Assembly (NCBI GenBank): GCA_905178155.1
Contig: CAJINV010000003.1
Location: 5,919,985 to 5,983,984 of the forward strand
DNA: 64,000 nucleotides
Direction: 5' to 3'
Source: Amoebophrya sp. A120
Lineage: Eukaryota; Sar; Dinophyceae; Syndiniales; Amoebophryaceae
A program made the translations under genes and the position numbers. Positions 42,486 through 54,524 of this stretch are shown here, in pieces; the first letter of the stretch is position 1; every line of letters begins with the position of its first letter. The notes under the pieces are model-generated. The model was not told the DNA's origin and searched no databases. It saw nothing but the letters and a program-made list of their open reading frames with translations.

Positions 42486-45400
42486 TGCATCATGTGTAAA
42501 TCCGAACCAACAAAGCCAAAAGAACAGCTTATTCGCGAACACTAGCACACGGCGCGAACAGAGAGAATCCAAAACCCCACCTCTGTGAGCACGGTAAACT
42601 TCCAGACCTAAGTACCTCCCAAGAGCAGACCGCCGATGGACGAGGACTCATCTCGTCCAACTGAAATTACACACAAAGCCCGTCCCTTACTGGGCGGCAA
42701 AGAAGCCTCGCGGAAAACCAAAGCAGAAAAGTTACTTCCTCAGAAGAGCAAAGGAGCCTATCGGTATCAACCCTGATTCAGAGTGGCAAACCACCTCCCC
42801 ACCTGGGGAATTCACTTCATATGAAGCCAGCAACCCAACACAGAGGCGAGGCACGCACCTGGCGTGAATGCTGTTCCCACGACAGCTACAAAGCAAGGGA
42901 TCCGCCTCAAGCGGGCCGCGCAGCCACTAGACCAGAGCGAACAGCGGGCGATCCCCGAGCACGTCAGGCTCCATCATGCCGGCGAGTGTGACGTGGCTAC
43001 CCCCAGAACCATCACCGCCGTGATGAACGATAGCGCGCCCACCTACTGACACTGAGCGTAAGCCTCGGCCAACCGCGCCTCTAAACCTAAAGGGAAGACA
43101 CAGATAAGGTGGCGTACGCATGAAGAGTAAATCAGAGAAAGCGCAGCCACGCATAAAGAGCAGCCACGCGTGGCACGTGCTAACACCTCATCCGAGAGCC
43201 GCGTAACCATACCGAGACGAAACGCCGCCCAACCCCGAGCGATTCTTGTCGATATATCCGACCAGAGGAACACTTAGTGCGCGAAGAAGCGGCGAAGGTT
43301 GCGTCCTACCCCCAAGCCAAGTGCTACGGACAAATCCCCTGCAGAGCGAAACGGTCTAGCAACCGGCGGCGCAAAAATCCGCAAGCCAACGAGCTCCAAA
43401 CTCCGGAAACGGCCCCCCGCATGGGAAAACAGGCACAGAGTTGGCGGCAGGGCAGCGCTGAGGCCCCCCAGGAGGCCCTCCAAAAGCCGGAAAAACTACG
43501 ACAGTAGATGCGTCCTGGCCCAGTTCCCTTCCGGAGAAAATGTCGCTAATAGAAAAAGACAAAGAGCTCGCAGTCCTCGTCGTCCCCGGTCTTCGCTGCA
43601 GCTCGCCGGCGTGCCTACGTTCATGAAATGAAAATAACCAAGGTCAGAATGACGCCCCTTGTCGAATACAACGGAGCAAAACCTTGCAAGTAGACCTCGA
43701 GAAAGAAGCCTGCAATAGCAAGCACACCTCGAAAATGAGTAATAAAGTGAGACCCACAAGAAAACCAAAGCCGGCAGAAGCCGGAAAATAGAGTAGAAAA
43801 GCAGCCTGCAGCTAGGCCCTGAAATCCTTCTCCGCACCCGGGAGAACCTGGGACAATAGACTTCTCGCCCTCACAAGTGGAAATCCAAGAGAACCCACTC
43901 CCCGAGCGGGGAGAGTGGAGAAACCCCCGAAGAAACGGCATAAACGCGGCTGATGCTCCCTCACCAGCACGAGAGATGTGTGGCGATAAACTGCAGGACT
44001 GAAACACGCTCGCTGAGTGACGCAAGGGGGATACTCCGACTTGTACGGGAAAAGCGCGAATGCGAAATCAAGCAGAAACTCACTCCGCCATCACAAACGG
44101 ATGCGGAAATCAAATAAAATCGACCCCGAAGGGGAAATGGATTCCCGACTGTCTCCTCGCAAGGGGGGAATAGGGGGCCACTCCCTGTCGTCCCCGGTCT
44201 TCGCTGCAGCTCGCCGGCGTGCCTACGTTCATGCGCTTGATTGTGAAGTGCAGTGAAGTGAATATGCAATGTCCAGGTTCTCCTTGGGATTCTAGGATTG
44301 CCAGGGTGTGGACCAGAATCAGTAACCAAACCGGCAGGGGGGAACAAGGTTCTCACAGTAGGTTGCCAGGGAGGCGAGCCGGGCCCAGGCCCACCGGGAT
44401 GGTGGCGGGACAAGCGGTCGACCCCGAGGAACTGTGTGAGGCAGACCAGGTTCCTATTTAACCCCCCTCCCTTCCGACACCGATGGGTGGGGGCGGGCCG
44501 GTCAGGAGGACCGACAGCGCACCGTCCTCAGGGGGGGAAGCAAGGCGATAAGGTGATCCAAAACACTACCCCCAACCGAGAACAGAGATTCCTGCACTGA
44601 TTTTTTGACCGTCAGGTCGATTGGGTACGGGTAGGCGGGATGAAGAAGAACGCATGACAAAAGAGAGCAGCTCCCGGGTGGGAGGGAAATCCAGAGCGGG
44701 CAACGTCCATCATGGGTGTCCCGCGCGCTTGTGCATGTCATGCAACGCAATTGATTTTCCGAAACCTACTTCAAAACAAAACGCACACACAATGTGGGGA
44801 GGACAAGCACCTGGCAAAAGATATGCCCTGGTGGATACGTCAGCCCATGCATGCCTTGAGCTAGACAAGCAGCGTCAACATGCATCGACGAGAGAGTCCG
44901 GAAAATCAACAGCCGCCACTCCCTAACAAGTTGCAGGAGATGCACAGCGCATATTCTGGAAGAAATCACGCAAGGCAGGGAACGAGGGTGGGGAGGGTGA
45001 CGGAGGGCTACTCCATGGGCAAGGGCCAGATACGGACACAAGACCTGGCAAGGCTGAATAGACTGGGCGAGGCAACAAACAGCTCGCAGTCCTCGTCGTC
45101 CCCGGTCTTCGCTGCAGCTCGCCGGCGTGCCTACGTTCATGCGCTTGATTTCGATGCGTTCCTTCCGAGTGTTATCCAGAGCAAACACCCAAGCGGCCCG
45201 TTGGACCGCGCCTGATGGGGCTGGGCGAAGCAGGCCGGGCCCAGCTTCCGTAGCGGGGTCCGGCCCACTCCACCACCACCTGGCCCCCAGGGCAAGACCC
45301 CCCAGAACCCCACCTCCGGTGGTTGAATGGGGGGAAACGCGCCAGCCCCAGCCCCACTTGCCCCCACGGGGAAGACAGGCAACCGACCGAAGCCATCCTG

Positions 45401-46023
45401 CAAAACATGCTAAACGGCAGCACAAAGACGCTCGGCAGCAAAACATGCTAAACGGCTGCAAAACATGCTAAACGGCAACCTCCGGACGCCGCTCGGCGGG
45501 GCTCAAGAGCTCGAAATCTTCCAGCAAGAAAAATAACCCGAGAGAGAGGGCGGAAAGGAACCGTGGCGCAGAATCCGAACAAAACAATGACTACAGACCA
45601 CGAGTTGGTGGACCGATGGGTGGGACAGACTGGCTCGGCCTGGGAAAGGACACAACGAGCAGCAAGCTAAGAAAACAATGGACCCCCACCATCCGCGGGG
45701 TGCCGCCAAAAACTCGCTTACCCGCCCTACCGAGGGTTCCCTTCTCCTCAACAACCCAGCTCGAGGACTGGTTGAGGCGGACCCTAATCGAGTCGCCGCC
45801 CCCAGGCAACCAGATAGGCAAACATCCCCCTGCCCCCACCATGGGCAAACGCAAGCGAACAAACAAAACTAGAGCCCCACTCAATGGGAACAGAGGACGA
45901 AACGTAGACACTGAACCGCCGGCCATAGCCTGGGGACAAGTTCGCAAGGGTAACGGATTGGATACCGCCAGTGCCAAACGACCCCTGTTCCCGAAGCAAG
46001 GCGGGACCGAAGTAGAGCAGAGC
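42486..46023. repeat. 3.5-kb segmental duplication, copy 1
   Basis: Nearly identical to 47232-50769 (offset 4,746 bp). It is subdivided by core copies at 43568, 44187 and 45084 into four unrelated blocks of about 1.1, 0.56, 0.85 and 0.88 kb. Short frames exist but none has convincing protein character. The last block contains three copies of AAAACATGCTAAACGGC near 45404-45475. Confidence 0.93.
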
Positions 46024-47175
46024 TCGCAGTCCTCGTCGTCCCCGGTCTTCGCTGCAGCTCGCCGGCGTGCCTACGTTCTATTGAGAGGCAAAATCCCCCC
46101 TCCCCATATCGAAAAGGTATGTTTTCAAAAATTTGTGTTGCGGATTTGAGGCCACAAATCGCATCTGTCTTGCAAGAAGACAACTCCACAGGCTCTGCCG
46201 CATTATGCAGGCGGTTTGTGATGCTCTTGGGCCTACAGCATAGTCGTTTTTCATGCAAGGCGCCTAGGCCAAAAGCTCTCTACTCAGGCTTGGCAGGAGC
46301 CTGCAGTCCTCTACTGCAAGACAAACCTGATTTGTATACGCAAATCCAGCATCAGAAACTTCCTTTTCGATATGGGGAGGGGGGATTTTTCATTTTGATA
46401 CGTTCATGCGCTTGATTCATTTCCACGAGAGAAACGTTTTAGCAATGAGAGAATGCTGTATAACTTGACACTACGCAGTTGGTAGCAGTAGTCAGTTAGA
46501 GAGAGTGGCATAATCTCTACAATGACTAGCTAAAAGTCAGAAAACCCATTATCTAATAGTATCCCGCAATAAAAACAAAGAATAGAAACGAAAAACAAAA
46601 ACAAAGAATGGAAACGAAAAACGAAAACAAAGAATGGAAACAAAAAACGAAAACAAAGAATGAAAACAAAAAACGAAAACAAAGAATAGAAACGAAAAAC
46701 AAAAACAAAGAATGGAAACGAAAAACGAAAACAAAGAATGAAAACAAAAAACGAAAACAAAGAATGAAAACAAAAAACGAAAACAAAGAATAGAAACGAA
46801 AAACAAAAACAAAGAATGGAAACGAAAAACGAAAACAAAGAATGAAAACAAAAAACGAATAGAAACGAAAAACAACAACAACGAAATGCAGACAAAGTGC
46901 CCAAGCTTCTAAGCGGCGAAGCCTCGAAACGATGAGGCCTCGAAACGCCGAAGGAAGCAGCGAAGCCTCGAAGCAGCGAAGCGTCGAAGCAGCAAAGCCT
47001 CGAAGCAGCGCAGCCTCGAAGCCGCGCAGCCTCGAAGCCGCGCAGCCTCGAAGCAGCGAAGCCTCGAAGCAGCGAAGCCTCGAAGCAGCGGAGCCTCGAA
47101 GCACCGAACAAGCAACGAAGCCTCGAACAAGCAGCGAAGCCGCGAACTTTTTTTCTTCGATACACGACAAAGAGC
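46024..47175. repeat. Unit R4, 1,152 bp with an expanded A-rich minisatellite
   Basis: Same order as R1 but 104 bp longer, because the A-rich minisatellite has gained about two 52-bp units. Confidence 0.93.
46079..46400. mobile_element. Introner, CCCCCCTCCCCATATCG family, copy 4
   Basis: Fourth copy, at the right end of the first 3.5-kb block. The second copy of that block (ending 50824) has the empty site. Confidence 0.95.
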
Positions 47176-47231
47176 TCGCAGTCCTCGTCGTCCCCGGTCT
47201 TCGCTGCAGCTCGCCGGCGTGCCTACGTTCA

Positions 47232-50200
47232 TGCATCATGTGTAAATCCGAACCAACAAAGCCAAAAGAACAGCTTATTCGCGAACACTAGCACACGGCG
47301 CGAACAGAGAGAATCCAAAACCCCACCTCTGTGAGCACGGTAAACTTCCAGACCTAAGTACCTCCCAAGAGCAGACCGCCGATGGACGAGGACTCATCTC
47401 GTCCAACTGAAATTACACACAAAGCCCGTCCCTTACTGGGCGGCAAAGAAGCCTCGCGGAAAACCAAAGCAGAAAAGTTACTTCCTCAGAAGAGCAAAGG
47501 AGCCTATCGGTATCAACCCTGATTCAGAGTGGCAAACCACCTCCCCACCTGGGGAATTCACTTCATATGAAGCCAGCAACCCAACACAGAGGCGAGGCAC
47601 GCACCTGGCGTGAATGCTGTTCCCACGACAGCTACAAAGCAAGGGATCCGCCTCAAGCGGGCCGCGCAGCCACTAGACCAGAGCGAACAGCGGGCGATCC
47701 CCGAGCACGTCAGGCTCCATCATGCCGGCGAGTGTGACGTGGCTACCCCCAGAACCATCACCGCCGTGATGAACGATAGCGCGCCCACCTACTGACACTG
47801 AGCGTAAGCCTCGGCCAACCGCGCCTCTAAACCTAAAGGGAAGACACAGATAAGGTGGCGTACGCATGAAGAGTAAATCAGAGAAAGCGCAGCCACGCAT
47901 AAAGAGCAGCCACGCGTGGCACGTGCTAACACCTCATCCGAGAGCCGCGTAACCATACCGAGACGAAACGCCGCCCAACCCCGAGCGATTCTTGTCGATA
48001 TATCCGACCAGAGGAACACTTAGTGCGCGAAGAAGCGGCGAAGGTTGCGTCCTACCCCCAAGCCAAGTGCTACGGACAAATCCCCTGCAGAGCGAAACGG
48101 TCTAGCAACCGGCGGCGCAAAAATCCGCAAGCCAACGAGCTCCAAACTCCGGAAACGGCCCCCCGCATGGGAAAACAGGCACAGAGTTGGCGGCAGGGCA
48201 GCGCTGAGGCCCCCCAGGAGGCCCTCCAAAAGCCGGAAAAACTACGACAGTAGATGCGTCCTGGCCCAGTTCCCTTCCGGAGAAAATGTCGCTAATAGAA
48301 AAAGACAAAGAGCTCGCGGTCCTCGTCGTCCCCGGTCTTCGCTGCAGCTCGCCGGCGTGCCTACGTTCATGAAATGAAAATAACCAAGGTCAGAATGACG
48401 CCCCTTGTCGAATACAACGGAGCAAAACCTTGCAAGTAGACCTCGAGAAAGAAGCCTGCAATAGCAAGCACACCTCGAAAATGAGTAATAAAGTGAGACC
48501 CACAAGAAAACCAAAGCCGGCAGAAGCCGGAAAATAGAGTAGAAAAGCAGCCTGCAGCTAGGCCCTGAAATCCTTCTCCGCACCCGGGAGAACCTGGGAC
48601 AATAGACTTCTCGCCCTCACAAGTGGAAATCCAAGAGAACCCACTCCCCGAGCGGGGAGAGTGGAGAAACCCCCGAAGAAACGGCATAAACGCGGCTGAT
48701 GCTCCCTCACCAGCACGAGAGATGTGTGGCGATAAACTGCAGGACTGAAACACGCTCGCTGAGTGACGCAAGGGGGATACTCCGACTTGTACGGGAAAAG
48801 CGCGAATGCGAAATCAAGCAGAAACTCACTCCGCCATCACAAACGGATGCGGAAATCAAATAAAATCGACCCCGAAGGGGAAATGGATTCCCGACTGTCT
48901 CCTCGCAAGGGGGGAATAGGGGGCCACTCCCTGTCGTCCCCGGTCTTCGCTGCAGCTCGCCGGCGTGCCTACGTTCATGCGCTTGATTGTGAAGTGCAGT
49001 GAAGTGAATATGCAATGTCCAGGTTCTCCTTGGGATTCTAGGATTGCCAGGGTGTGGACCAGAATCAGTAACCAAACCGGCAGGGGGGAACAAGGTTCTC
49101 ACAGTAGGTTGCCAGGGAGGCGAGCCGGGCCCAGGCCCACCGGGATGGTGGCGGGACAAGCGGTCGACCCCGAGGAACTGTGTGAGGCAGACCAGGTTCC
49201 TATTTAACCCCCCTCCCTTCCGACACCGATGGGTGGGGGCGGGCCGGTCAGGAGGACCGACAGCGCACCGTCCTCAGGGGGGGAAGCAAGGCGATAAGGT
49301 GATCCAAAACACTACCCCCAACCGAGAACAGAGATTCCTGCACTGATTTTTTGACCGTCAGGTCGATTGGGTACGGGTAGGCGGGATGAAGAAGAACGCA
49401 TGACAAAAGAGAGCAGCTCCCGGGTGGGAGGGAAATCCAGAGCGGGCAACGTCCATCATGGGTGTCCCGCGCGCTTGTGCATGTCATGCAACGCAATTGA
49501 TTTTCCGAAACCTACTTCAAAACAAAACGCACACACAATGTGGGGAGGACAAGCACCTGGCAAAAGATATGCCCTGGTGGATACGTCAGCCCATGCATGC
49601 CTTGAGCTAGACAAGCAGCGTCAACATGCATCGACGAGAGAGTCCGGAAAATCAACAGCCGCCACTCCCTAACAAGTTGCAGGAGATGCACAGCGCATAT
49701 TCTGGAAGAAATCACGCAAGGCAGGGAACGAGGGTGGGGAGGGTGACGGAGGGCTACTCCATGGGCAAGGGCCAGATACGGACACAAGACCTGGCAAGGC
49801 TGAATAGACTGGGCGAGGCAACAAACAGCTCGCAGTCCTCGTCGTCCCCGGTCTTCGCTGCATCTCGCCGGCGTGCCTACGTTCATGCGCTTGATTTCGA
49901 TGCGTTCCTTCCGAGTGTTATCCAGAGCAAACACCCAAGCGGCCCGTTGGACCGCGCCTGATGGGGCTGGGCGAAGCAGGCCGGGCCCAGCTTCCGTAGC
50001 GGGGTCCGGCCCACTCCACCACCACCTGGCCCCCAGGGCAAGACCCCCCAGAACCCCACCTCCGGTGGTTGAATGGGGGGAAACGCGCCAGCCCCAGCCC
50101 CACTTGCCCCCACGGGGAAGACAGGCAACCGACCGAAGCCATCCTGCAAAACATGCTAAACGGCAGCACAAAGACGCTCGGCAGCAAAACATGCTAAACG

Positions 50201-50769
50201 GCTGCAAAACATGCTAAACGGCAACCTCCGGACGCCGCTCGGCGGGGCTCAAGAGCTCGAAATCTTCCAGCAAGAAAAATAACCCGAGAGAGAGGGCGGA
50301 AAGGAACCGTGGCGCAGAATCCGAACAAAACAATGACTACAGACCACGAGTTGGTGGACCGATGGGTGGGACAGACTGGCTCGGCCTGGGAAAGGACACA
50401 ACGAGCAGCAAGCTAAGAAAACAATGGACCCCCACCATCCGCGGGGTGCCGCCAAAAACTCGCTTACCCGCCCTACCGAGGGTTCCCTTCTCCTCAACAA
50501 CCCAGCTCGAGGACTGGTTGAGGCGGACCCTAATCGAGTCGCCGCCCCCAGGCAACCAGATAGGCAAACATCCCCCTGCCCCCACCATGGGCAAACGCAA
50601 GCGAACAAACAAAACTAGAGCCCCACTCAATGGGAACAGAGGACGAAACGTAGACACTGAACCGCCGGCCATAGCCTGGGGACAAGTTCGCAAGGGTAAC
50701 GGATTGGATACCGCCAGTGCCAAACGACCCCTGTTCCCGAAGCAAGGCGGGACCGAAGTAGAGCAGAGC
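47232..50769. repeat. 3.5-kb segmental duplication, copy 2
   Basis: Copy of 42486-46023 with very few changes, for example a TCGCGG variant at 48314 and CATCTCGCC at 49860. It is followed by a core copy with no introner at 50824, then by single-copy sequence. Confidence 0.93.
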
Positions 50770-50965
50770 TCGCAGTCCTCGTCGTCCCCGGTCTTCGCTG
50801 CAGCTCGCCGGCGTGCCTACGTTCATGCGCTTGATTCATTTCCACGAGAGAAACGTTTTATCAATGAGAGTGAGAATGCTGTATAATTTGACACTACGCA
50901 GTTGGTAGCAACAGTCATTTAGAGAGAGTGGTATAATTCTAGAACACATGATGAATTTTTTCTAC

Positions 50966-51466
50966 TCAGACCAACAACACGGTCACGGAATCAAGAGATA
51001 CCTGCTCGCTCATCCAGGCCTGTAAACTGGCAGGCCGCGCTGCGAAAGTGCCAGAACCAGCCGGCGAGTCGGGAGAAGAGGACTCTGGACCGCGTGATGA
51101 CGTTGATGTCTCTCCTGAGGGAAAATAAACAACGTCCCTAGCCCAGCTGAAAAATGCTTGCACGATGCCCCCCTCCGAAACGGGGCTGACGCTGCTCGCG
51201 GGCGAAACGGTTCGACTGGAAATCTTCCGCAGCTTGCGCAGTTCGTGCCGTTTCTCCAGCAGTGCTAGCCGATTTCCGGCGTTTTTGAAGCGGAATGTTT
51301 CGATGGTGGACGTGGCCGTTGGCGGCGACTTTCCGTCGCGATGATCTTGGACAGAAGTCGCGTTTTTTGCGCTCAGACTCAGCCAGCGCGCCACGTCGTC
51401 GTCTTCCTCCGAGAATTCGGCTGACTTGAAGACCTCCTGCCATTTCGCTTGCAACGCGCTGAGCAT
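50966..51466 (-). CDS. Uncharacterised protein or 3' exon
   Basis: An ATG frame of 166 residues at 51466, ending TTG GTC TGA. The sequence has an acidic N-terminal helix (FKSAEFSEEDDDVARWLSL), a basic helical stretch (LALLEKRHELRKLRKISSR), then a Ser/Pro-rich tail. The frame stays open upstream to about 51685, and another open frame begins near 51762, so this is probably the last part of a longer gene whose 5' exons I could not join. The family is not recognised. Confidence 0.5.
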   Translation of the reverse strand: MLSALQAKWQEVFKSAEFSEEDDDVARWLSLSAKNATSVQDHRDGKSPPTATSTIETFRFKNAGNRLALLEKRHELRKLRKISSRTVSPASSVSPVSEGGIVQAFFSWARDVVYFPSGETSTSSRGPESSSPDSPAGSGTFAARPASLQAWMSEQVSLDSVTVLLV

Positions 51467-51789
51467 GTGTTCTACGACCGCTTTTATGCGTACATCCAGT
51501 ACCGCGAGCTGGACACCTAACCACTCCTGCCAAGTCAGCCGGGCTTCTTGTCGTCGCCGAGCTGGAAGCCCACCCGCCGTCGTCGGGACAAAGGGCGCGG
51601 CTCGACGACCTTGAAAACGTGGTTTGTGGAGGTTAGACTCCGTGTCTCTTCGAAGATTTTCACTGCATGCAATCCTCGGGAACTACGGCTGCGTTCGTAT
51701 ATTGCAACAAGAACTACAACTCGGCGGCTACTCTCCAAGCGAGACGAGCTACGTACGTACACAGTGGGGATGAAATTTCTAAAAAACTA

Positions 51790-53540
51790 TCATCTATAAA
51801 AATTTTCTATACGAGCTAGGAGGAGCGTGAAGGGATCCTCGCCGTTGCGACTCGCTCGGCAGGCTTCGCGAAAAGAGGCCTTGTCAGCGGCAAAGCCGAT
51901 GCAGATGGAAAGGATGGAGAGCAGAACAGCCAGAATCACGAAGGCCACACGCTCTCCGCACTTGCGGACCTTGGCCCTCGCGCCTACCGTGCACGAACTG
52001 CCTTTTTTCATGGTAAGTCCAGGCGTTATTTGCGTCTGCGCGTAGTCCTGCTCCATCACCCCGCCGCCGCCCAACTGGATAATTATCGGCTGCTCCTCGG
52101 GGTCGTCCCCACCACCCATTTCCGGGTCGGTGCTCGGCTCGGCAATCTGCAACACAATGTCGCCTCCTATGCCGGCAGTGGCCTGTTGGATCATCTCGTG
52201 CAGTTGCTCGCTGATCACGATGCCTCCGTCCTGAGTTATGGTAACGGCGGACGCAGGGATGTGCACGATCGTCGGGCCGCCAGTCGGGAGAAGAGTTCCA
52301 CCTGCTACGCCGCCGCCCCCAAAAAGTGGAACCTGTTGCGACATCGCTGGATCTGGAGTTCTATTGCCTGCCGCGGAAGCCAGATCGAACGCTGCCCCCA
52401 AACTCGGATCATCCAAGGCGGAGGGGAGAGGCGCCGCCGCAAACTCAAGAGGGGGAAGGGGCCCTTCGGGAAACCAAGCTTCATTTGTGGACGCCCCAGG
52501 AGCGGGATCAGTTCCTGCCAGAGGAGGTTGTGCTGCATCTTCTGAGTTCTTCTTGTTCTCGGCCTGTAGTTCTTGTTCCTGCCTTTGCGCAATCGTGTAG
52601 GACGAACAGGAACCGCAGAAGTAAGAAGCGACGAAGCGAACGGGCAGAACGCCAAGGGACCGCGTGCTGGAGACTATCACGGCAGAGCCGACAAGAATCC
52701 CGATGAGAACTGCACAGAAGGAGACCAGAGGGCGCGCTCTTTTCTTGGTCATCAGGACCGCCAAGTCGCTTGTGCCTGCGTGAGTCGGTCGGAGCCCCTT
52801 GGACGCGCTGAGCATGGTGCTGCGCGGAAATGGCAGACGGATTGATGTTGACGGGGAAGATGAAGATGTTGCTCCGAACGAGGCTGCAGCTGCTGGTCCC
52901 GAAGGAGCGCCCGATGTTGTAAGGAGCTGGTGTCCGCCTCCGCTGCTGGCCGTGGAATTGCTGTCCAGGAGGCTAGTACCGGTCGCCGCCAAGGGAGGTG
53001 GGCCCAGTTGCCCCAAGCCACCTCGAGCTCTACCTAGTGCTACCGAAGAACCGGACATTGACGCGGGCCCCGGAGGCGCGGGAACGCCCGGTCGCTCCTG
53101 CCCACCCAAAACCTTTGCCAGATGAACCGGCCGGGTGGCCATCCGCTGGGCGAGCAAACTTTTTGCGGTGCCAGATGCTGCGCCCCGTGCAATTCGTCGT
53201 GTGAGTTTCGAGGCGGCGGGGGCGGCAGCGCCACCTGAGTGTCGTGGGTGCTTTGTGCCGTAACGTTTGTCCAAGCGGAGAAAAAAGTACGAGGACCGCA
53301 GACTGAAGTTGCTCTCAATAACTCTACCTGCGAATCGTACAACTTGCATATGCATATATTAGCAGGATTCTGTTCGTGTTCTTGGAATGTGAAGATCATG
53401 GTCATGCATACAAAACAAAGGCACGTATTAAGGGCACCTGCTCCACTACCGGCCGCAGGCTCGTCGCCATTGTTCGAAAAACCGTCCGAGGTAGAGCTAC
53501 TCGATACCGATACCTCCTCAGGATTTGGCACAGTGGTCAT
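51790..53540 (-). CDS. Uncharacterised protein with two membrane segments
   Basis: Exons 53540-53438 and 53327-51790, total 546 residues; ATG at 53540. The intron 53437-53328 is GTGCCC...TCGCAG and joins the frames (SGAG to RVIESNF). The first half is basic and Ser/Gly/Ala/Pro-rich. Two hydrophobic segments follow: VSFCAVLIGILVGSAVIV near the middle and VAFVILAVLLSILSICIGFA near the C terminus. Between them is a Gly/Pro/acidic region with IVHIPASAVTITQDGGIVI. This predicts a two-pass membrane protein with the central region on one side. The family is not recognised. Confidence 0.7.
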
Positions 53541-54524
53541 GATTTTTGTTCCCAAGACGGAGCCGTGGCAGGGGAGCGGTTGTCCTTAAAGAGCAGGTGT
53601 TTGTTGTTCATCGTGACACCAACGCGGCCGCACACGGACATAGTTTATTTATCTATGTTTTCTCTATAACTAGATCTTCATCTGCCTCTGCAACGTCGAT
53701 GTCTTTCTGCTTCTCAATTTCCGAAGCTACATCTGCAGCGCATTGAATTTAATTATGTCTGGAGACGAAGAACTGCTTAGAAAAGTTCTACCAGTACTTC
53801 TCCCATGTCTTGCTACGTATTGGTCCATACTCAATGCTTGGCGTTATTTCATGCAGCCAAAACAGCCATAAACAGTGACGAAAGGTTAAAAACGCAACCG
53901 GAACGATGTTACGTATTTCTAACTACGGCCATATTTCTAGCAAGCTCAGAGCTGCGGCTGCGGCATGTAGGCAGCATGGCCATGGTATTTCAACTTGTCC
54001 TTGCCGCTTTGTGACACTACTTCCCGATAATTCATCTCAGGTATGCCGAAGAAGGCAAACTCTATGATGTCGTGGGCCAACATTTTATCTTCGCACTTTT
54101 GCAAAACTCAGGTCCTACTCGTTGAAAAAGAGAACAGAAAACTCACAAAGAAGCGAAGCAGACACGAACACACAAAGGCAAAGCTCAAGTAGACGAGCTT
54201 GATGCCGATTTGGTGTGCTAATGCTAGATAGCGGTAGCACTAGCACTTACTGTTTTCTGAAAGGAAGTTTCAATTATAGATGGAAGCGTTCGATGAGAAA
54301 GGATGCGCGTCGCAAAGGAGATCGCCATGAAAACTTGTCATCTGTCGTGTGGATCTATGAGTTCAAATTAGGTTCGGTTGCGATATGAAGACAAGCATTA
54401 GAGCCAGAAAACGACTTCGTCCATCTCCATGTCGTCCGCCTCGAGCCAGGAGGCGATTCTATCTAGCAGTTTACATTTTTTCCCGAGAGTTTTTCTGCTC
54501 GCTCAACCTGTGGTCGTGCCAGCC
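53541..54524. other. Intergenic, nothing recognised
   Basis: About 980 bp, AT-rich, no convincing feature. Confidence 0.5.

Larger units (their letters stand above)
38911..50824. repeat. 55-bp core sequence, 13 dispersed copies
   Basis: The core starts TCGCAGTCCTCGTCGTCCCC and ends GGCGTGCCTACGTTC. Full or nearly full copies start at 38911, 39959, 41007, 43568, 45084, 46024, 47176, 48314, 49830 and 50770. Truncated copies are at 42263-42294, 44187-44230 and 48933-48976. It corresponds to the proposed first coding exon of the CAF1-like gene (minus strand). Every block of unrelated DNA in this region starts and ends at a core copy. Confidence 0.9.

Noticed and set aside
41636-42572. Possible gene in block U (minus-strand frames of 81-191 codons)
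   Set aside because: Frames overlap each other, lack recognisable motifs, and one crosses a core copy and its flanking duplication.
43274-45471. Several 60-230-codon frames in the duplicated blocks
   Set aside because: No domain character, overlapping frames on both strands, and several run through the 55-bp core. They are identical in both block copies simply because the DNA is duplicated.
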